Assembly (NCBI GenBank): GCA_035582835.1
Contig: JAYKAV010002916.1
Span: forward strand, 643,686-707,685
Direction of reading: 5' to 3'
From: Phoebastria nigripes
Lineage: Eukaryota > Chordata > Aves > Procellariiformes > Diomedeidae
DNA: 64,000 nt
Shown here: positions 60,341 through 64,000 of the stretch, piece after piece
Layout of the letters: each line of letters starts with the position of its first letter
Numbering within the stretch: position 1 is the first letter of the stretch
Notes under the pieces: generated by a model
The model's database searches: none
Seen by the model: the letters and a program-made list of their open reading frames with translations, nothing else
What the model was told of the DNA's origin: nothing
Translations under genes and position numbers: made by a program

Positions 60341-63099
60341 CTGTAACAGTGCCATGCATCTCAGCTGTCATCAAATGCAAATGCTCTCTCAAGATTTGCC
60401 AAAATATGGGAGTCGAGCACTCCCTGTTCATCACAAGCTTACTCTCCTGTAAATGGAGATTTCAGCACGCAAGATTTTAAAGTTCTTAATGCTGCCAGAT
60501 ATGGAGCTAAGAGTTTCTCCATCAGCTCTGACAGGACAGCCTGGATGAAGGAAAGATGATTTGGTCCCAAACTGGAGACTTCTCTTTTGAGCCCCACCAC
60601 GGTACTGAATATTTTTACTAGAAGTCCTCATCCGCAACTGCCCTGGGTGGTTGTGTTTCTGCCACATTCTCTCATTTGTCTGATATTTCTCTTTGGGCTG
60701 GCTTGCTGTGCAGAGCTCTCTTGCCTGGCTGCTGGGGAGCTCCTTGAGCGATATAAGGTCATTAACAAGATGATGTAGTTACACCTTCCCCTGCATCCTC
60801 TTCTTTTCCTGACTTATGCCGAGTGAAGTTTGGCTGTAGCACAGGATCTGGATGAACCTGTACAACCCAATAGCAGTTAGAATTGCTTTTCACATCCTCT
60901 CTAGTCCCTGTTGCATGGATACCTATTCGGTTGTGGGAATTACTTTGAGAAGGGTGTAGCAGCTGTGAAGAAACAAAATCCTGTTATGACTTTCCTGCAC
61001 GGCGCATCGCAGAGCAACTCAGCAGAAGCCCAGCAATAAATTGCATTGGACTGATCCCTTCTTGCAGCCAGTTGCAATGCTTGTCTCTTGCTTGCCTGTG
61101 TAAGGTAGCAGGCGGGGGGGTGCCGGCAGCATGGTCCCAGGGGTCTCCTTGGGCTATGGCAGCGCACGTGTGTGCAGTGCTGAGCAGGGATGTTCTCCAG
61201 TGCGTGGGGGCATTGGCAAGCTCTGACCCCAGGGCTCAAAGAGGGACTCAATAGTCTGTGGCTGTACGCCGAGTTCTTCTTTCTCCATAAGAAGGACTTG
61301 TTCTATCTTGTTCCCAATAAATGAAAGAAAAAACAGTTGCGTTCATCTTCCCTACTGAAGAACCTTGATGTCTCTTCATTCTTCCTTTTTTTTAATGTCC
61401 ATTTTCTTTCCTGTTCTATGGGTAAAATCCTGACTTTAATGAAGTAATTGGGAATTCGGCCACTAAACTTGAAGGGAACAACCACAGCAGTGTCTTCATA
61501 ACTAGGTTTTATGTTCTTCCTTACTATGCTGAAACAGCAAACTGCTGCGGAGAGTAATGAATGATAAGAATTTCTTTCACACAGAAAAGAGAAAGGACAT
61601 TGTTTATTCTTTTGGTTAGTCTCTCAGTTTCAGAGAAAAACGCTCTTGAAGCGTTGTGCTTGAGTCAATCCATTACTCTCCCCACCCAAATATAAACCTC
61701 TCTATTTTTTTGCTTTGCAAGTGGAAGTAGCTGGCAATATCTAAATTCCTGTAAGTCATGGCAAGAATTTGGTATCTTGGTGCCTAGAGCAGTGCTCAGG
61801 GTTGCACGTTGATGCTCCAGGTTTCAGTGGTATGATGAAAGGGTTAAAGCATGGACTTTCTTTTTTTCCAAGACACTTCTCAATAGCTATAGTAGCCTTA
61901 GGCATTTTCTTGCTTAATATTACTGTCTGGTGATTGCTTTTGTGTTACTTAAACAGTGTTTTTGTGTTGTATGTTTATTTGAGCATGATGTGTTTAGAAG
62001 TGCGTTGTCCAAGAGCAGGAGAGAGCTAAATGCAAGGAAGTGGGTCTCTTTCTACTGGAGGTGCAAAGCTCCCAAGGCAGGAGCCTCTGGTCTGGGGTCA
62101 GTGGAGGAGCCACAGAGGGAACTGCAGCGGGTGTGAGCTACGAGCTGCCAGATTTACCTGCCCTCTGTGCGCTATCGCTGCCGCATGAGCTTACAGCGAG
62201 TGTTTAACAAGGATTTTAGAAAACTAAGCCAGCATTTGTATGTAGATGGCTAAATGTCTGGGGTTCTCCCAGCTGCACGGTAGTGCTAGAAGAACAGCCA
62301 AACGCTCTTATTTTCCTTATTGAATTTCTTAGTTGCTGATGCCTGACTCCTGTTTCTCCTGATACTGCCACTGTGGAAACACGCATCCAAGGAGAAAATG
62401 TCACAGTTCAGAGATCACTGCATGTACTGCTGACAGCTCAGAGAGAAATAAAAAAATCTTCAAAATCCAGCCCTGTTGCTCAGCAGGAACAGCTGGGGAC
62501 TTCCAAAAAAACCCAACCCAAAACAAAAAGAAGTTGAATATTCTTGGAAATTCTTCTCCTGTGCATCGCTTCCAAATCTGGTACACCACAGTGTTTTCTG
62601 TTGAGCCAAAGTGGCTCAATTCAATAACAACACGGTTGCCCAGAACTAGGGATGGGGGGCTCTGTGTCAAAACTGCCTTGGAGCGTATGTGCCCCATTTT
62701 CAGGTGTGCTCCTCCTAGAGCAGGTAGGGCAAAGAGGCAAATAAAGGTCCCAAACCTATCTGTGGTGTCCAGCTGTCTTTGAGTAATGTGATGATTTGGG
62801 TGGGGTTTGTGACAAGGAAACATTTCATTAGGAGCAATAGGAGGCAAGAGCTGAGCCTGCAGTGATTCACTGGAAAGACCAATTAAACTCAGAAACTTGG
62901 CATCATTAAGGAAATGAGACCAAAAGCTAATTCGATGCTGTTTATACCCGCACCTTTGCTGTGCAGTACCGCTGTTAACGGCACGATGCTTTCCCTCTCT
63001 CCTGAAGTACGATTTCTTTAATCTTGCCAGATAAATCCTTGCTCCGACTGAGCTTGGGCTGGAAGGCAAGGTCTCTCCCAGCTCGTTAGTGGTGCTCAT
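60341..63099. other. Unique non-coding DNA
   Basis: A 232-codon minus-strand open frame (62401-63099) has no recognisable domain and unremarkable composition, so I do not call it a gene. No named repeat is seen. Confidence 0.5.
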
Positions 63100-64000
63100 T
63101 GCTGTGGTAGCGGGTGATCTAATTCAGAATTTTGGGAGGGATTTTGTAATTATTGTTCTAATTTATCTTGGGTTAGGTCAAACTATAGTTCAGTTAGTCA
63201 TGTGAATCTTGGGACCATTTTTACTCATAACTAGAGAAAAAAATAAAAAAGGAAAGGAGAAAAATGAAGATCACTAGGGCAAAATGATACAGTAACCTGT
63301 TAATAGTAATAGTAATTACTTCTGAAGAAAATTGTACCTTAAAGTACTCTACTCTTAGTTTTCTGATTACCTCATTCATTTTTAGACAGAAGGGTGTTTT
63401 GCAATACATTCAGCCTTCCCCCTGCCCTCGGGAAAAGTGCCGAAGCTGCAGGAGCGGGACCCACCATGAAATCTCCGCCATCGCTGGGAGACGTCTAGTG
63501 TTTGAAACAGTGATGTGCTTCCTCCTTCAAACTGCTTCTGCCTTAATTTCCTTGCTAGGGTGTTTTTGTGGCATTATTGTTCCCATCCTAATTTAATCTT
63601 CACTTGCTAGTTTTCTTTTTAAAAAGCAAAATGTAAAATCACACAAAGGCTCTTTGCTGCTTACATTCATTATCTTTCATTTTTTAAAATTGTGGCAGCT
63701 CCCACGTCTCTTCTGTAAGCATCTGTCAGTGTTACCGTTGGAAAATCCCCTTTTCCCCTCGCTTTGTAACCTAGCTGTGTGTATCCATTCTGGATGGAAA
63801 CTTGTTCATGTTTAGGTCCTCTGGAGTGATTGCTTTCTTTTTCCTGTGGACATTAAGGCAAAGTCCTTCTATCATTCTTAAACTTGATTTTTCCCCCTCT
63901 TCTGGTTCTTGGGCGTATCTGCTTCATTGTATTTAGTCTGCTCTGTGCTTAGCAATTTTTTTAGGAAGAGCAATGAATGTGAGAGGCAACTTTATGGTTC
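63100..64000. other. AT-rich unique DNA with a SOX-like palindrome
   Basis: Complex AT-rich sequence running to the window edge. CAAAGGCTCTTTG at 63644-63656 is a head-to-head pair of HMG-box half-sites with a 3-bp spacer, the arrangement known for SOXE dimers. The rest holds no gene or repeat that I can name. Confidence 0.4.

Noticed and set aside
62401..63099. 232-codon minus-strand open frame
   Set aside because: No domain or family resemblance, no splice or promoter context, and composition like the surrounding non-coding DNA.
1..64000. CRISPR arrays, operons, tRNA or rRNA genes
   Set aside because: No spaced identical direct repeats, no cloverleaf-like A/B boxes and no rRNA text were seen. 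The avian repeat content makes prokaryotic features implausible.

Overview
This window looks like non-coding nuclear DNA from a bird. The main evidence is at least five dispersed CR1 LINE copies, most ending in the CR1 3' signature (tandem ATTCTATG-type octamers, or TCATAGAA when the element lies on the minus strand), plus a 1.1-kb long terminal repeat of a kind I recognise as widespread in avian genomes. There are no operons, no bacterial signals, no tRNA or rRNA genes, and no exon I can assign to a host protein. The species and the chromosomal locus cannot be read from the sequence. The best reading is a large intergenic region or long intron.

Layout. 1-10.4 kb is unique DNA that alternates GC-richer patches (1.55-2.95, 4.2-4.45 kb) with AT-rich stretches, including a candidate conserved element near 7.5-7.86 kb. 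At 10.4-11.1 kb a decayed plus-strand CR1/L3-like reverse-transcriptase fragment sits beside a minus-strand CR1 3' end. 11.7-12.6 kb is AT-rich and holds a striking homeodomain-type inverted repeat. 15.2-16.26 kb is a long, very old CR1/L3-like copy. 17.2 and 28.0 kb carry younger plus-strand CR1 tails. 21.1-21.45 kb is another ancient CR1 fragment. 25.63-27.29 kb is the only sizeable CR1 copy: a 5'-truncated minus-strand element whose reverse transcriptase has lost its catalytic Asp-Asp pair. 35.4-35.7 kb is a G-rich 18-bp minisatellite. 36.2-36.85 kb holds a 44-bp near-perfect inverted repeat around an ancient CR1 tail. 43.1-43.3 kb is an AT-rich quasi-palindrome. 45.5-46.0 kb has CR1 sequence. 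50.88-50.97 kb is a perfect 6 x 16-bp tandem array. 56.16-57.28 kb is a solo LTR with a target-site duplication. The rest, up to 64 kb, is unique DNA with a few transcription-factor-motif clusters.

No gene network can be described, because no host gene was identified. The window records layers of retrotransposition: very old CR1/L3-like remains, then younger CR1 tails, then an endogenous-retrovirus LTR, over a background that may contain developmental enhancers. I found no evidence for a new multi-gene system. The most unusual non-repeat structure is the 36.2/36.8-kb inverted repeat. Repeat family names rest on recognition of consensus-like text, not on a database search.
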